A stretch of DNA of 14,596 nt from an uncultured Lachnospiraceae bacterium. GTDB taxonomy: Bacteria; Bacillota; Clostridia; Lachnospirales; Lachnospiraceae. The DNA lies in the NCBI GenBank assembly GCA_937920345.1, contig CALGVA010000048.1:1-14596 (forward strand), written 5' to 3'. Below are positions 6,814 through 13,608 of this stretch, piece after piece (position 1 is the first letter of the stretch; each line of letters begins with the position of its first letter). Below the pieces are notes generated by a model, which saw only the letters and a program-made list of their open reading frames with translations, was not told the origin of the DNA and did no database searches. The position numbers and the translations under genes are program-made.

Positions 6814-7401
6814 CTATTGCGCGTCTTCCTCGTCTTCTTTCTCTCCCGCCTGCTCAACCGATGTGTTCCGCATGTTATCAATTTCCCGAAGTGCATCGCG
6901 GGACTGCCGTACTTCCGTAATTGCACGCAGAATAGCGTTAATGTCCTCCGGTGAAAACATATCCAGACATTTCATAAGACTGTCCAGATCGTTCAAGTCA
7001 ATATTGACCGTACCCACGGAAGTATTCACATGAATCCAGTCCGGGTTCGCGCTGCCGCCAATGGTAATCGTATTGCCATGCACCGCGTCCTTTGTCACGG
7101 ACACGTTGACGCCTTTATGATTCACGTGCATCGTCACCGGTTCGCCAGCCTTAACTTCTCCTATCCGTTCCAGGATAATTCCAATCGTGTCTGTAGCGCC
7201 GCAGGATTCTCCGGACGCCTTTAATTCCTCCGCTTGTTTTAACTGCGCCGCAAAACAGGTATCACCGGCCCCGTCACCTTCCAGTCCGCACTTCTGACGC
7301 CGCGCCACCGCCTCACTGTACTTCCTGATCTGCTGCGCCGTATTGCTGTTATTTGCCACTGCTGTCGGATAAAATGTGTTATATGGATTATAATTGATCA
7401 T
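6814..7401 (-). CDS. Small soluble protein of unknown function, third gene of the sigma-factor cluster
   Basis: I do not recognise this 195-residue protein. The ATG at 7401 (MINYNPYNTFYPTA) has a purine-rich GGGGAAGGG site about 7 nt upstream; a start 14 codons earlier has no site and is rejected. There is no signal peptide or membrane segment. The N-terminus (1-70) is polar and looks disordered with an amphipathic FAAQLKQAEELKASG stretch. Residues 85-135 look beta-rich (VTMHVNHKGVNVSVTKD, then NTITIGG and WIHVNTSVGTVNIDL). Residues 137-178 look helical, and the tail is acidic (EKEDEEDAQ). It lies 84 nt after the preceding gene on the same strand and two genes after an ECF sigma factor. Its layout echoes the gene upstream (disordered start, beta core, helical end), though I see no clear sequence similarity. 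Confidence 0.8.
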   Translation of the reverse strand: MINYNPYNTFYPTAVANNSNTAQQIRKYSEAVARRQKCGLEGDGAGDTCFAAQLKQAEELKASGESCGATDTIGIILERIGEVKAGEPVTMHVNHKGVNVSVTKDAVHGNTITIGGSANPDWIHVNTSVGTVNIDLNDLDSLMKCLDMFSPEDINAILRAITEVRQSRDALREIDNMRNTSVEQAGEKEDEEDAQ

Positions 7402-7485
7402 ATCAATGCCCTTCCCCTTTCCTGATCTTATATTAAGCTGCATCGATTGCGAAATAAGCTTCGCAGATGAGCAGCACTCCTGCCT

Positions 7486-8016
7486 CTATATGCTCTCCGC
7501 CGTCTCCAGCGCGAACTGCTCGATTCTTTGCCTTGTCTGTTCCTGCACTTTGGCCGGGTCTACGCGATAAGCTTCCAGTCTGCCGTCCTCGTATTTTGCC
7601 TCCACGTACACCTGATTCCCCTCCCGCTTACCTTTCAGTGTATAACCTTCCGTTACCGCTATCTCTATATTATCGCTTTCCTCATAACTTATATGCCTCA
7701 CCTCCACGGTCTGCACCGCCTCCTGGTTCATCAGCCCGCTTATACGGATTCTCGCCGCGTTTCCTGTTACACCGACATTCACCCTGCTTTCCGTCCGCGT
7801 TTCCACCGCCTGTTCTTTACCGCTTACAGACGCAGTCTCAGCGCATGTGCACTCTCTTTTGGCCTTCACAGACTCCGAAGGCATACCTTCCTGCTCCCGG
7901 TTTTTCAGATTCTGCATCAGGCTCTCCTGAAAGCCCTCCGTATGCTTCTGTATGCTCTTATGCGGGTACTCCCGAATGCTCTCCTTAGCTTTGTGTCCTA
8001 CTTCCTGTATACTCAT
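7486..8016 (-). CDS. Small soluble protein of unknown function, directly downstream of an ECF sigma factor
   Basis: I do not recognise this 176-residue protein. The ATG at 8016 (MSIQEVGHKAKESIREYP) has GGAGG 11 nt upstream; a TTG six codons earlier overlaps that site and is disfavoured. There is no signal peptide or membrane segment. Residues 1-75 are charged and helical or disordered. Residues 78-155 look beta-rich (SRVNVGVTGNAARIRISG, then IEIAVTEGYTLKGKREGNQ and YVEAKYEDGRLEAYRVD). Residues 156-176 form an amphipathic helix. Two Cys are close together (CTC, 56-58). It starts 33 nt after the sigma factor stop, so the two are almost certainly co-transcribed. A regulator of the sigma factor or a member of its stress response are both possible; neither can be shown from sequence. 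Confidence 0.82.
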   Translation of the reverse strand: MSIQEVGHKAKESIREYPHKSIQKHTEGFQESLMQNLKNREQEGMPSESVKAKRECTCAETASVSGKEQAVETRTESRVNVGVTGNAARIRISGLMNQEAVQTVEVRHISYEESDNIEIAVTEGYTLKGKREGNQVYVEAKYEDGRLEAYRVDPAKVQEQTRQRIEQFALETAESI

Positions 8017-8049
8017 ATATTCTACAGCCTCCAAACCCTTACAGTATCA

Positions 8050-8595
8050 TTAACAATTCCGGCAGAGGATCTTCCGGATCTCCTCCCTGCCGCGCCTAAG
8101 CCTTGTCTTTACAGTTCCTTCCTTTTCATTCAAGACCACTGCAATCTCCTGTATGGAGTAATCTTCATAATAGAAGAGCCAGATGGGATTGCGATAATGT
8201 ACCGGCAGCTGCAATACCGCCTCCAGCGTGCTGTCGTCTTTGGACTGATAAGGCAGCCAGACGTTCTTCGCCTGCGCTGCTGACGCTTCATCGAGTGCCA
8301 CCGTCTTTCGATGCCAGCTGCTCTTTAAGATATCCATACAGATATGAATGGTCGTCCGTATCAGCCACGCTTTCTCATGCTCTTTGTTCTGAATCGGTTT
8401 CTCATCCTTCATATAACGCAGAAATGCTTCCTGTACCACATCCTCCGCGTCCGCCCGATTCTTCATATTAGAAAAAGCAATCCGATACAGCATCGTCTGA
8501 TATTCCCCTGCCAGATCCTCCCACCTTTGCTCTTTCTCAAACTTATGCTCCATCTCACCGTAGTTCCTTATTTTACTGTTAGTCATTATGGACAT
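8050..8595 (-). CDS. ECF-type RNA polymerase sigma factor
   Basis: A 181-residue sigma-70-family protein with only regions 2 and 4, the ECF layout. Region 2 spans about residues 32-100 (MLYRIAFSNMKNRADAEDVVQEAFLRYM, then KAWLIRTTIHICMDILKSSWHRK). Region 4 spans about 125-178 with the DNA-binding helix-turn-helix YSIQEIAVVLNEKEGTVKTRLRRGREEIRKIL. It should direct core polymerase to a small regulon. The start is uncertain: ATG at 8595 or 8586 has only a weak site, and ATG at 8553 has AAGGA 11 nt upstream; all leave region 2 intact. It heads a minus-strand cluster with two unknown soluble proteins. No anti-sigma factor with a membrane segment follows, which is unusual for the family. Confidence 0.92.
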   Translation of the reverse strand: MSIMTNSKIRNYGEMEHKFEKEQRWEDLAGEYQTMLYRIAFSNMKNRADAEDVVQEAFLRYMKDEKPIQNKEHEKAWLIRTTIHICMDILKSSWHRKTVALDEASAAQAKNVWLPYQSKDDSTLEAVLQLPVHYRNPIWLFYYEDYSIQEIAVVLNEKEGTVKTRLRRGREEIRKILCRNC

Positions 8596-8615
8596 CTTAT
8601 CACATCTCTATCAGT

Positions 8616-8644
8616 AATACGAATGAACGGTCAAAAAAGTTTCA
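8616..8644 (-). promoter_or_regulatory. Candidate ECF-type (autoregulatory) promoter of the sigma factor gene
   Basis: On the minus strand TGAAAC (8644-8639) is followed after 17 bp by CGTATT (8621-8616). This resembles the TGAAAC / CGTA pattern of Bacillus extracytoplasmic sigma factors, spaced one base longer than SigW. Transcription would start near 8609, just before the gene. The -35 lies inside a palindrome that may itself be a terminator, so this is tentative. Confidence 0.45.
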
Positions 8645-8665
8645 CCTTGTGAAAAATTTTTGACC
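8629..8665. terminator. 37-bp near-perfect palindrome, probable terminator of the ABC cluster
   Basis: Arms GGTCAAAAAAGTTTCAC (8629-8645) and GTGAAAAATTTTTGACC (8649-8665) are complementary except at two positions, around a CTT centre. Read on the minus strand, the inner stem TTTCAC-AAG-GTGAAA is followed by C and six T, as expected after the permease gene that ends at 8697. It sits immediately upstream of the sigma factor gene. Confidence 0.6.
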
Positions 8666-8696
8666 GCCCGCAATTTCTATCTAACCGCTCCGCCTC

Positions 8697-9377
8697 TTAT
8701 CCGAAATCCTTCTTCTTCGTCACTGCCGCACACAGCGAAGCTGCACCTGTAAATAATATGAACGATACTGCCATGCTGCACCAGCCGATCAGTATAAGAT
8801 GACCGTCGATATACTCCATGACTTCTGCCAGCAGCTGCGGCTCTTTCTTCACCCCGCCAATCAGTCCCATGGAACCGAAGAAGAACACGAATCCCGGTAT
8901 CATTCTGACCAGACTCAGAATATTCTGGCTCTGCTGTTCTCCGAACAGATACAGGAACACATACTCTACTATCATAAACACCATGCACACCGAAAAAGCA
9001 ACCATACCGAAACATACCTTAACCTCGCGCTCAATACCGAAGCCGGTAATTGCTTCGCACAGATACATGCCGGCACTGCCCAACAGCACCGCTATTCCCA
9101 AAAAAGAAAGACCGTACAGAAATCTGCCGTGCACACGGTCCCGCGTAGAAGCAGGCAGCAGCAGCAGAAATCCCGTTTCCCTGTGCTGACACATACCGAA
9201 CGGCGCTGTGCTGAATACAAGCGCCATAAACAGCGCATAACAGAATACGACCAGCGCCATCTCGCCTTTAATCTCCCGCAGCATAAGCAAAAGAACTGCC
9301 GGTATCACCAGCAGCATCCACAGGATCTGCTGCTTTGTCTTGATAAAATCTATCTTCATAAACTGTATCGCTCTCAT
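8697..9377 (-). CDS. ABC-2 type transporter permease, partner of the upstream ATPase
   Basis: A 226-residue integral membrane protein with about six hydrophobic segments (near residues 17-35, 40-60, 87-110, 121-145, 157-175 and 194-218) and a Lys-rich C-terminal end (VTKKKDFG). It has the size and layout of the small ABC-2 permeases that accompany YtrB-type ATPases. The conserved HRETGFLLLLPASTRDRVHGRFLYG segment after TM2 (about residues 65-89) is a cytoplasmic coupling-loop pattern seen in this group. It starts 6 nt after the ATPase stop codon, so the two are translated together. Cargo is unknown; relatives respond to cell-wall stress or antibiotics. A start at the Met six codons in is possible. 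Confidence 0.87.
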   Translation of the reverse strand: MRAIQFMKIDFIKTKQQILWMLLVIPAVLLLMLREIKGEMALVVFCYALFMALVFSTAPFGMCQHRETGFLLLLPASTRDRVHGRFLYGLSFLGIAVLLGSAGMYLCEAITGFGIEREVKVCFGMVAFSVCMVFMIVEYVFLYLFGEQQSQNILSLVRMIPGFVFFFGSMGLIGGVKKEPQLLAEVMEYIDGHLILIGWCSMAVSFILFTGAASLCAAVTKKKDFG

Positions 9378-9383
9378 AACACC

Positions 9384-10253
9384 CTATGCCCCCTTCCTTT
9401 CCATTTCTATCTGTTTGATATAATGAATCACAATCTCATCAATCGTCGGCTTCTCGAACTGGAACGCATTGGTCAGCAGGTCTGCCCGATCGCTCGGCAG
9501 AACGGCCTCAAAACCGTATGCATTATCAATGATCCCGATCAGTTCCCGCTCAAGCTGCCCGGAAAGCGCGCGCCGTTCTCCTTTTACCAGAAGGTAATTC
9601 TCAAGCATCTCATCCTTCGAGTCATAGAGTATCTTCCTGCCCTCATGAATAAAGTATATATAATCCGCAATCTGCTCTAAGTCACTCAGAATATGCGTGG
9701 AAAAAATCACGCTCCGCTCACCGTCCGCAATATACTCCTGCAGCAGCTTCAACACATCCAGCCGCACGACGGGGTCCAGTCCGTTAGTCGCCTCATCCAG
9801 CACCAGCAGCTTCGTATCTCTCGCCAGCACTGACGCAAACATCAGCTTCACCTTCATACCACGTGAGAAGTCTTTGACCTTCATCTTCTCCGACAGCTTC
9901 CACTCCCGCAGCATTCGATCAAATTTCTCCACGGAAAAACTCGAATAGAAGCTCTGCAGTATCCCTCTGATACTCCGCACCGTAAAGTTGTCCGGATAAT
10001 AAAATTCCTCTCCGATATAGCCGATGTACTCCTTGTAACGGACCGCGTCTTTACTGCAGGTAACGCCGTCCACATAGATCTCCCCTTCCGAACATTTGCA
10101 CAGGTTTGTGATCAGATTCAGCGTCGTACTCTTCCCGGCGCCGTTCTGTCCCACGTAGCCCATGATATATCCCTTCGGCAGGACGAAATCTATATCTTCC
10201 AAACTAAAATTCTTGTAATGCTTCGATACCTTACGCACTTCTAACAATTCCAT
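9384..10253 (-). CDS. ABC transporter ATP-binding protein (YtrB-like)
   Basis: A 289-residue ATPase. Walker A is GQNGAGKS (35-42), the signature is the degenerate FSRGMKVKL (129-137) common in this subfamily, Walker B is LLVLDE (149-154) with catalytic Glu154, the D-loop is GLDP, and the H-loop His187 is in FSTHILSD. The Q-loop position reads GEE rather than having Gln, as is frequent in YtrB-like proteins. The region after about 215 is a family-specific C-terminal extension. I start at the ATG 10253 (MELLEVRKVSKHY), with AAGGA about 11 nt upstream; an ATG at 10274 would add seven residues. It sits between a YtrA-type repressor and an ABC-2 permease, forming an ATPase plus permease exporter. 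Confidence 0.93.
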   Translation of the reverse strand: MELLEVRKVSKHYKNFSLEDIDFVLPKGYIMGYVGQNGAGKSTTLNLITNLCKCSEGEIYVDGVTCSKDAVRYKEYIGYIGEEFYYPDNFTVRSIRGILQSFYSSFSVEKFDRMLREWKLSEKMKVKDFSRGMKVKLMFASVLARDTKLLVLDEATNGLDPVVRLDVLKLLQEYIADGERSVIFSTHILSDLEQIADYIYFIHEGRKILYDSKDEMLENYLLVKGERRALSGQLERELIGIIDNAYGFEAVLPSDRADLLTNAFQFEKPTIDEIVIHYIKQIEMERKGA

Positions 10254-10371
10254 GCTCTCGCCATTCCTTTCCATATATCCCGCTATTCTATATTGTTTGT
10301 TTCATTCCGGTAACAAGGATAAATCTATGTCGGCTTTTAACTGCTTCCGGTCCGTTCTCTCCCGACATCTA

Positions 10372-10749
10372 TTATTCCTTTTCACATAACAAATTCTGAA
10401 ATATCCCTGTAAGTTCATGATCCGGCATCCCCATCACCCGCGCCGTCTCTATGGCAGTCATCAGCCCTTCCTCGATCCGCAGCAGATACTGTTCCTGTAA
10501 CATGCTGTTGTCTTTAGAAAGCACCACACTTCCCTTGCCCTGCATAGTGGCAATGAATCCTTCCGCCTCCAGATCACTGTAGGCTCTGGTGGTAGTGATC
10601 ACACTGACGCCGATCTCCTTCGCAAGCTGTCTGATGGACGGCAGCGTGCTTCCCTCCGGAATCTGCCCGTTTAAGATCTGTTCCTTCAACTGCTCCCTGA
10701 TCTGCGCATAGATGGGCAGTTCGGACTGATTAGATATGATAATTCTCAT
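10372..10749 (-). CDS. GntR-family regulator, YtrA subfamily
   Basis: A 125-residue repressor with a winged helix-turn-helix at about residues 8-76 (LPIYAQIREQLKEQILNGQI, then STLPSIRQLAKEIGVSVITTTRAYSDLEAEGFI and the wing GKGSVV). A short C-terminal dimerisation helix pair follows, and there is no large effector domain, which defines YtrA-type members. The ATG at 10749 has GAGGAGG 7 nt upstream. It is first in a minus-strand unit with an ABC ATPase and permease, the classic ytr order. A palindrome-rich promoter upstream indicates autorepression of the whole unit, with release probably by cell-envelope-active compounds in relatives. Confidence 0.93.
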   Translation of the reverse strand: MRIIISNQSELPIYAQIREQLKEQILNGQIPEGSTLPSIRQLAKEIGVSVITTTRAYSDLEAEGFIATMQGKGSVVLSKDNSMLQEQYLLRIEEGLMTAIETARVMGMPDHELTGIFQNLLCEKE

Positions 10750-10798
10750 TGGTCAACCTCCTCGCAGCGTCCTGTCGTCACAGTCCGCCACGGTTAAA

Positions 10799-10847
10799 AG
10801 TATATACTGTTTATATATCATTATATACAGTATATGCAGTTTGTCAA
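10799..10847 (-). promoter_or_regulatory. Consensus promoter and palindromic operator of the ytr-like unit
   Basis: On the minus strand TTGACA (10847-10842) and TATAAT (10825-10820) are 16 bp apart, a perfect-consensus pair. The same region holds ATATACTG and CAGTATAT half-sites as inverted copies (around 10802-10809 and 10828-10835) and a 13-bp palindrome ATATACAGTATAT (10823-10835). An operator over the -10 and start site fits repression by the adjacent YtrA-type protein. Confidence 0.72.
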
Positions 10848-10920
10848 TATTATTTTTTATGGAATTTCTTACAGATTTGTCATGCACGCACAAATAAGAC
10901 GGAAAGATACCTATAACATG

Positions 10921-10954
10921 AAAAAACAGGAATGCCTGTCATAAGCATTCCTGT
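10921..10954 (-). terminator. Intrinsic terminator of the tRNA-Arg transcript
   Basis: On the minus strand a perfect 10-bp stem ACAGGAATGC / GCATTCCTGT with a 9-nt loop ends in a run of six T (10926-10921), 13 nt after the tRNA 3' end. Confidence 0.92.
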
Positions 10955-10966
10955 CTTCACCGTGAG

Positions 10967-11040
10967 CGTGCGCTAGAGGATTCGAACCCCCGACCTTTTG
11001 GTCCGTAGCCAAACGCTCTATCCAGCTGAGCTAAGCGCAC
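10967..11040 (-). tRNA. tRNA-Arg (anticodon ACG)
   Basis: A 74-nt cloverleaf on the minus strand: acceptor GTGCGCT / AGCGCAC with discriminator G, D-arm GCTCAGCTGGATAGAGC, anticodon stem TTTGG / CCAAA with loop CTACGGA (anticodon ACG), and T-arm GGGGGTTCGAATCCTCT. The 3' CCA is not encoded. It has its own consensus promoter and terminator, so it is a single-gene unit. The A34 is expected to be modified to inosine by TadA. Confidence 0.97.
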
Positions 11041-11099
11041 ATCTGTTGTCCATACCGTGCATTTGCTATTCACAGCACAACACGTTCACAACATTAGCA

Positions 11100-11128
11100 A
11101 TTATATATAGTTTTGAAGAAAATGTCAA
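11100..11128 (-). promoter_or_regulatory. Promoter of tRNA-Arg
   Basis: On the minus strand TTGACA (11128-11123) and TATAAT (11105-11100) are exactly 17 bp apart, the full sigma-A consensus. The predicted start near 11093 leaves about 53 nt before the tRNA. Confidence 0.88.
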
Positions 11129-11249
11129 TAGGTTGCGCGGATTTTTATATGGCAATCCTGACGCTGGCAATCCTTACTATCGTATAAAGATGAACCGCTC
11201 ATGCAACGGCGCACCGGCAGCGCTGTCAGCCCGACTGTTATCGTGCACT

Positions 11250-12179
11250 TTACAATAGCGCTATGGCGATCATCATACCCAGGAACAATACGCCGTAAAT
11301 AATCATACCGGCATTACCGATTACAGTCTTAAACCATGCGCCCTTTTCAATCGTAATCTCTCCCGCCTCCGGCTTCATCTTCTGCAGGTTTATAAAGAAC
11401 AGGGCAATACCCGCTATGGCAATCCCATACACGCATAATCCGTAAATCCCGAAAATCATCATACCGGTCGGTGACTCAATATCAACATTCTGTAACAGAA
11501 GTCCCCCCAGCACACTTCCGATAAAATTGACAATCATATGCAGACCGATCGTATACTTGATCTCTCCCGTCTTCATATAAATCATGGCAAAGAAACAGCC
11601 GATAAAGAACGCATAGAAAAACTGATTAAAATTGCCGTGGAACAGTCCGAACATCAGCCCCGATACAACTACAGCCGTTCCCTGCCCGTACTTTGCCACC
11701 CTGTCACAGATCAGTTTTCTGAACAAAAATTCCTCAAATACCGGTGCCAGCAGCACAATATAAATTGCAGATATCCAGATGTTTCCGCCCGTCACTATGG
11801 ACATCAATGGATTACCCACCTCAGATCCTTTGATTACACTGATTCCATACGTTATTATGAGGCCGATTATATTACCTGCAATAAGCAGACCGTAAGATAT
11901 CATAAAAGCCAGAATAAACTGCCCCGGCCTCATCGTATGTCTCTCAACCGGTCTCCTGTCACCGCCTTTTCCTATAATCAGAAATGCAACGGGATAACCC
12001 AGTGCATACAGCGGAATCATCGTCGCCGCAAGCATAATATCCAAATTATCTGCCCATTCCGGTCTGACCGCCACTACAATATATTGCGCAGCATATTGTA
12101 TCGCTGTAATCAGCACCGCACTGACTGCCATACGGAACCCTAAACCCGAAAAATCTTTTCTATATGATTTCATCTCCAT
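11250..12179 (-). CDS. CPBP-family intramembrane metalloprotease (CAAX protease-like)
   Basis: A 309-residue membrane protein with about eight hydrophobic segments. The CPBP/Abi motifs are present: EEFLFR (Glu149, Glu150, Arg154), FGLFHGNFNQ (His181) and IGLHMIVNFIGS (His214, Asn218), the expected metal and catalytic residues. In bacteria such proteins serve in bacteriocin immunity, peptide maturation or sigma/anti-sigma processing; the substrate here is unknown. I start at the ATG 12179, with GGGAG 5 nt upstream; a TTG at 12191 would add four residues and overlap that site. It has its own promoter and lies 127 bp downstream of a C39-like peptidase gene on the same strand. Confidence 0.9.
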   Translation of the reverse strand: MEMKSYRKDFSGLGFRMAVSAVLITAIQYAAQYIVVAVRPEWADNLDIMLAATMIPLYALGYPVAFLIIGKGGDRRPVERHTMRPGQFILAFMISYGLLIAGNIIGLIITYGISVIKGSEVGNPLMSIVTGGNIWISAIYIVLLAPVFEEFLFRKLICDRVAKYGQGTAVVVSGLMFGLFHGNFNQFFYAFFIGCFFAMIYMKTGEIKYTIGLHMIVNFIGSVLGGLLLQNVDIESPTGMMIFGIYGLCVYGIAIAGIALFFINLQKMKPEAGEITIEKGAWFKTVIGNAGMIIYGVLFLGMMIAIALL

Positions 12180-12222
12180 TACTACTCCCAATATTCCAGA
12201 CTCACATCTATGCTACCAACTG

Positions 12223-12251
12223 ATTATATAATACTTTCCGATCCCATACAA
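12223..12251 (-). promoter_or_regulatory. Promoter of the CPBP protease gene
   Basis: On the minus strand TTGTAT (12251-12246) and TATAAT (12228-12223) are 17 bp apart. The predicted start near 12216 leaves a leader of about 37 nt. Confidence 0.68.
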
Positions 12252-12306
12252 GGAATTTCCGATTGCCGGCACGGCAGTGCGTGGCAGTCCCTGTTGCCGA
12301 AAAATT

Positions 12307-12906
12307 TCACATCACCAGCCGCATCGCATAAACTCTGTTCAAATATCGGGATAATCCTGTTAACTCGTCCTTTAGCGGGTCCATACAGATATAATCGCTG
12401 TCCTCTATGCCTACGATCAGCACATAATGATAATTCCCGATTCCATTCATCCTCACACGCACAATCGGATAATGCCCCGCCGTAAGACAACTGTCGATCT
12501 CTGCCTCCGACACATTCTGATAGACGTTTACCGAATATCCGCCTGCCTTTTCTAGCGCTTTCCATTGAAGATTTCCCTCTCTGTCATACACGTCATGTTC
12601 AGAAAAAAGGGTATTCAACTCCCCGGGCGTTACCGCCTGACCGCCTTCCATACTGACTGCCGACGCAATACAGCTCACCAGACATCCCGATGACTTCATG
12701 GTATACGAAGAGTCGCCCAGCCGCTCTTTGGCCCATCGTTCGTCATCCTGCCTGTAGAGCGCCACATTCTGCGGCATAATATCGTTTTCCTCTGTCCGCA
12801 CCGTCACACCATGCCGCAGCCGCACCCCTGTCAGCCCACCAATCACCACTGATAGTCCCGCCAGACAAACAACCAGTCTCATCCATTTCTTTCGTGTCCT
12901 TTTCAT
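12307..12906 (-). CDS. Membrane-anchored C39-like cysteine peptidase
   Basis: A 199-residue protein with a basic N-terminus (MKRTRKKWMR) and one hydrophobic segment (11-28), a signal peptide or anchor placing the rest outside the cell. The remainder fits the C39-like peptidase fold: QDDERWAKERLG (53-64), SSGCLVSCIASAVS with putative nucleophile Cys75, the conserved GNYHYVLIVGIED with His160, and YICMDPLKD with Asp176, completing a Cys-His-Asp triad. It is not fused to an ABC exporter, unlike bacteriocin-processing C39 domains. The ribosome binding site before the ATG at 12906 is weak (AGAGAG). Its promoter is separate from the CPBP gene downstream. The substrate is unknown; peptidoglycan-linked or peptide substrates are possible. 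Confidence 0.85.
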   Translation of the reverse strand: MKRTRKKWMRLVVCLAGLSVVIGGLTGVRLRHGVTVRTEENDIMPQNVALYRQDDERWAKERLGDSSYTMKSSGCLVSCIASAVSMEGGQAVTPGELNTLFSEHDVYDREGNLQWKALEKAGGYSVNVYQNVSEAEIDSCLTAGHYPIVRVRMNGIGNYHYVLIVGIEDSDYICMDPLKDELTGLSRYLNRVYAMRLVM

Positions 12907-13216
12907 TATAAATCTCTCTACCCCTCTGCTCCTGCATATCCGTTGTCCTTTACGTGCTATTTCTGACTACGCCCATTATAACTTGCCGTAAGACAGATTC
13001 GCAAGCTTTCCGCAAATAAAGTCTTCTATCTCCATAATTCCTTTACCACTTCCTGTATATCTCTTTTTAATGAAAATAATTTATTATTCGGCAAAACGCA
13101 CTTCATAATATTGTATCCAGATCCGGTTTAATTCTTTTTGTGAAATTTCCATTTTACAATATCACGTTGTGCAATAATAGTTCCAACAACATTTTTTTCA
13201 CAAGGGGTACTGATCC
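12907..13216. promoter_or_regulatory. Divergent spacer between the C39-like peptidase and the XRE regulator
   Basis: This 310-bp AT-rich spacer holds no gene. A minus-strand promoter for the peptidase is visible: TTGCGA (13004-12999) and TATAAT (12980-12975), 18 bp apart. For the plus-strand regulator only a weak pair is seen, TTTACA (13153-13158) and TAATAG (13175-13180). The rest shows nothing else I can support. Confidence 0.6.
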
Positions 13217-13570
13217 ATGAAAGAACTTCGTGAATTGATACGCGACCTGCGAGACGATCATGATTTAAAACAAAAAACCGTTGCCGCTCACTTAGGGCTC
13301 TCACAACAGACTTACTCCAATTACGAAAACGGACGCCGTGAGATCCCGACCTGGGTTATTGCTGAACTGGCAAAATATTATAAAGTCAGCACTGACTATC
13401 TGCTTGGCATAGATAATTCCTATCTGGGAAATACAAACCTGAAAAATCAATATCTGACAAATGTAACCATGCATGATATTATGTATGACATTCAGACTCT
13501 GAACGGAAATTCCCGTAAGGATCTGCTCCGTTATATACAATATTTAAAATATCTTCAGAAAATGAACTAG
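13217..13570 (+). CDS. XRE-family (Cro/CI-type) transcriptional regulator
   Basis: A 117-residue protein with an N-terminal HTH-XRE domain at residues 5-62 (LRDDHDLKQKTVAAHLGLSQ, then QTYSNYENGRREIPTWVIAEL and YYKVSTDYLLGI). A C-terminal tail of about 50 residues lacks any known effector or peptidase domain and ends in a helical, Tyr-rich stretch (LLRYIQYLKYLQKMN). The ATG at 13217 has AAGGGG 9 nt upstream. It is divergent from the peptidase gene and convergent with the acetyltransferase gene (38-bp gap). Targets cannot be told from sequence; stand-alone XRE proteins of this size often regulate a neighbour or themselves. Confidence 0.92.
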   Translation: MKELRELIRDLRDDHDLKQKTVAAHLGLSQQTYSNYENGRREIPTWVIAELAKYYKVSTDYLLGIDNSYLGNTNLKNQYLTNVTMHDIMYDIQTLNGNSRKDLLRYIQYLKYLQKMN

Positions 13571-13608
13571 CGGAAAACAAATTACACAAAACCAGAAAGT
13601 GGAAAAAT

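Noticed and set aside
7528..8283. Plus-strand open frame of 251 codons over the sigma factor and its neighbour
   Set aside because: It is a shadow of the sigma factor and the 176-residue protein; the composition (Leu/His/Pro-rich) is typical of antisense reading.
8799..9680. Plus-strand open frame of 293 codons over the ABC cluster
   Set aside because: It is antisense to the permease and ATPase, has a His/Gln-rich composition with no domain or ribosome site, and both genes on the other strand have clear family motifs.
9384..10253. Degenerate ABC signature FSRGM and missing Q-loop Gln as evidence of a broken ATPase
   Set aside because: These variants are common in YtrB-like ATPases, and Walker A, Walker B and the H-loop are intact.
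11538..12143. Plus-strand open frame of 201 codons within the CPBP gene
   Set aside because: It is antisense to a gene with intact CPBP motifs; the basic His/Arg/Tyr-rich composition is an artefact of reading membrane-protein DNA backwards.
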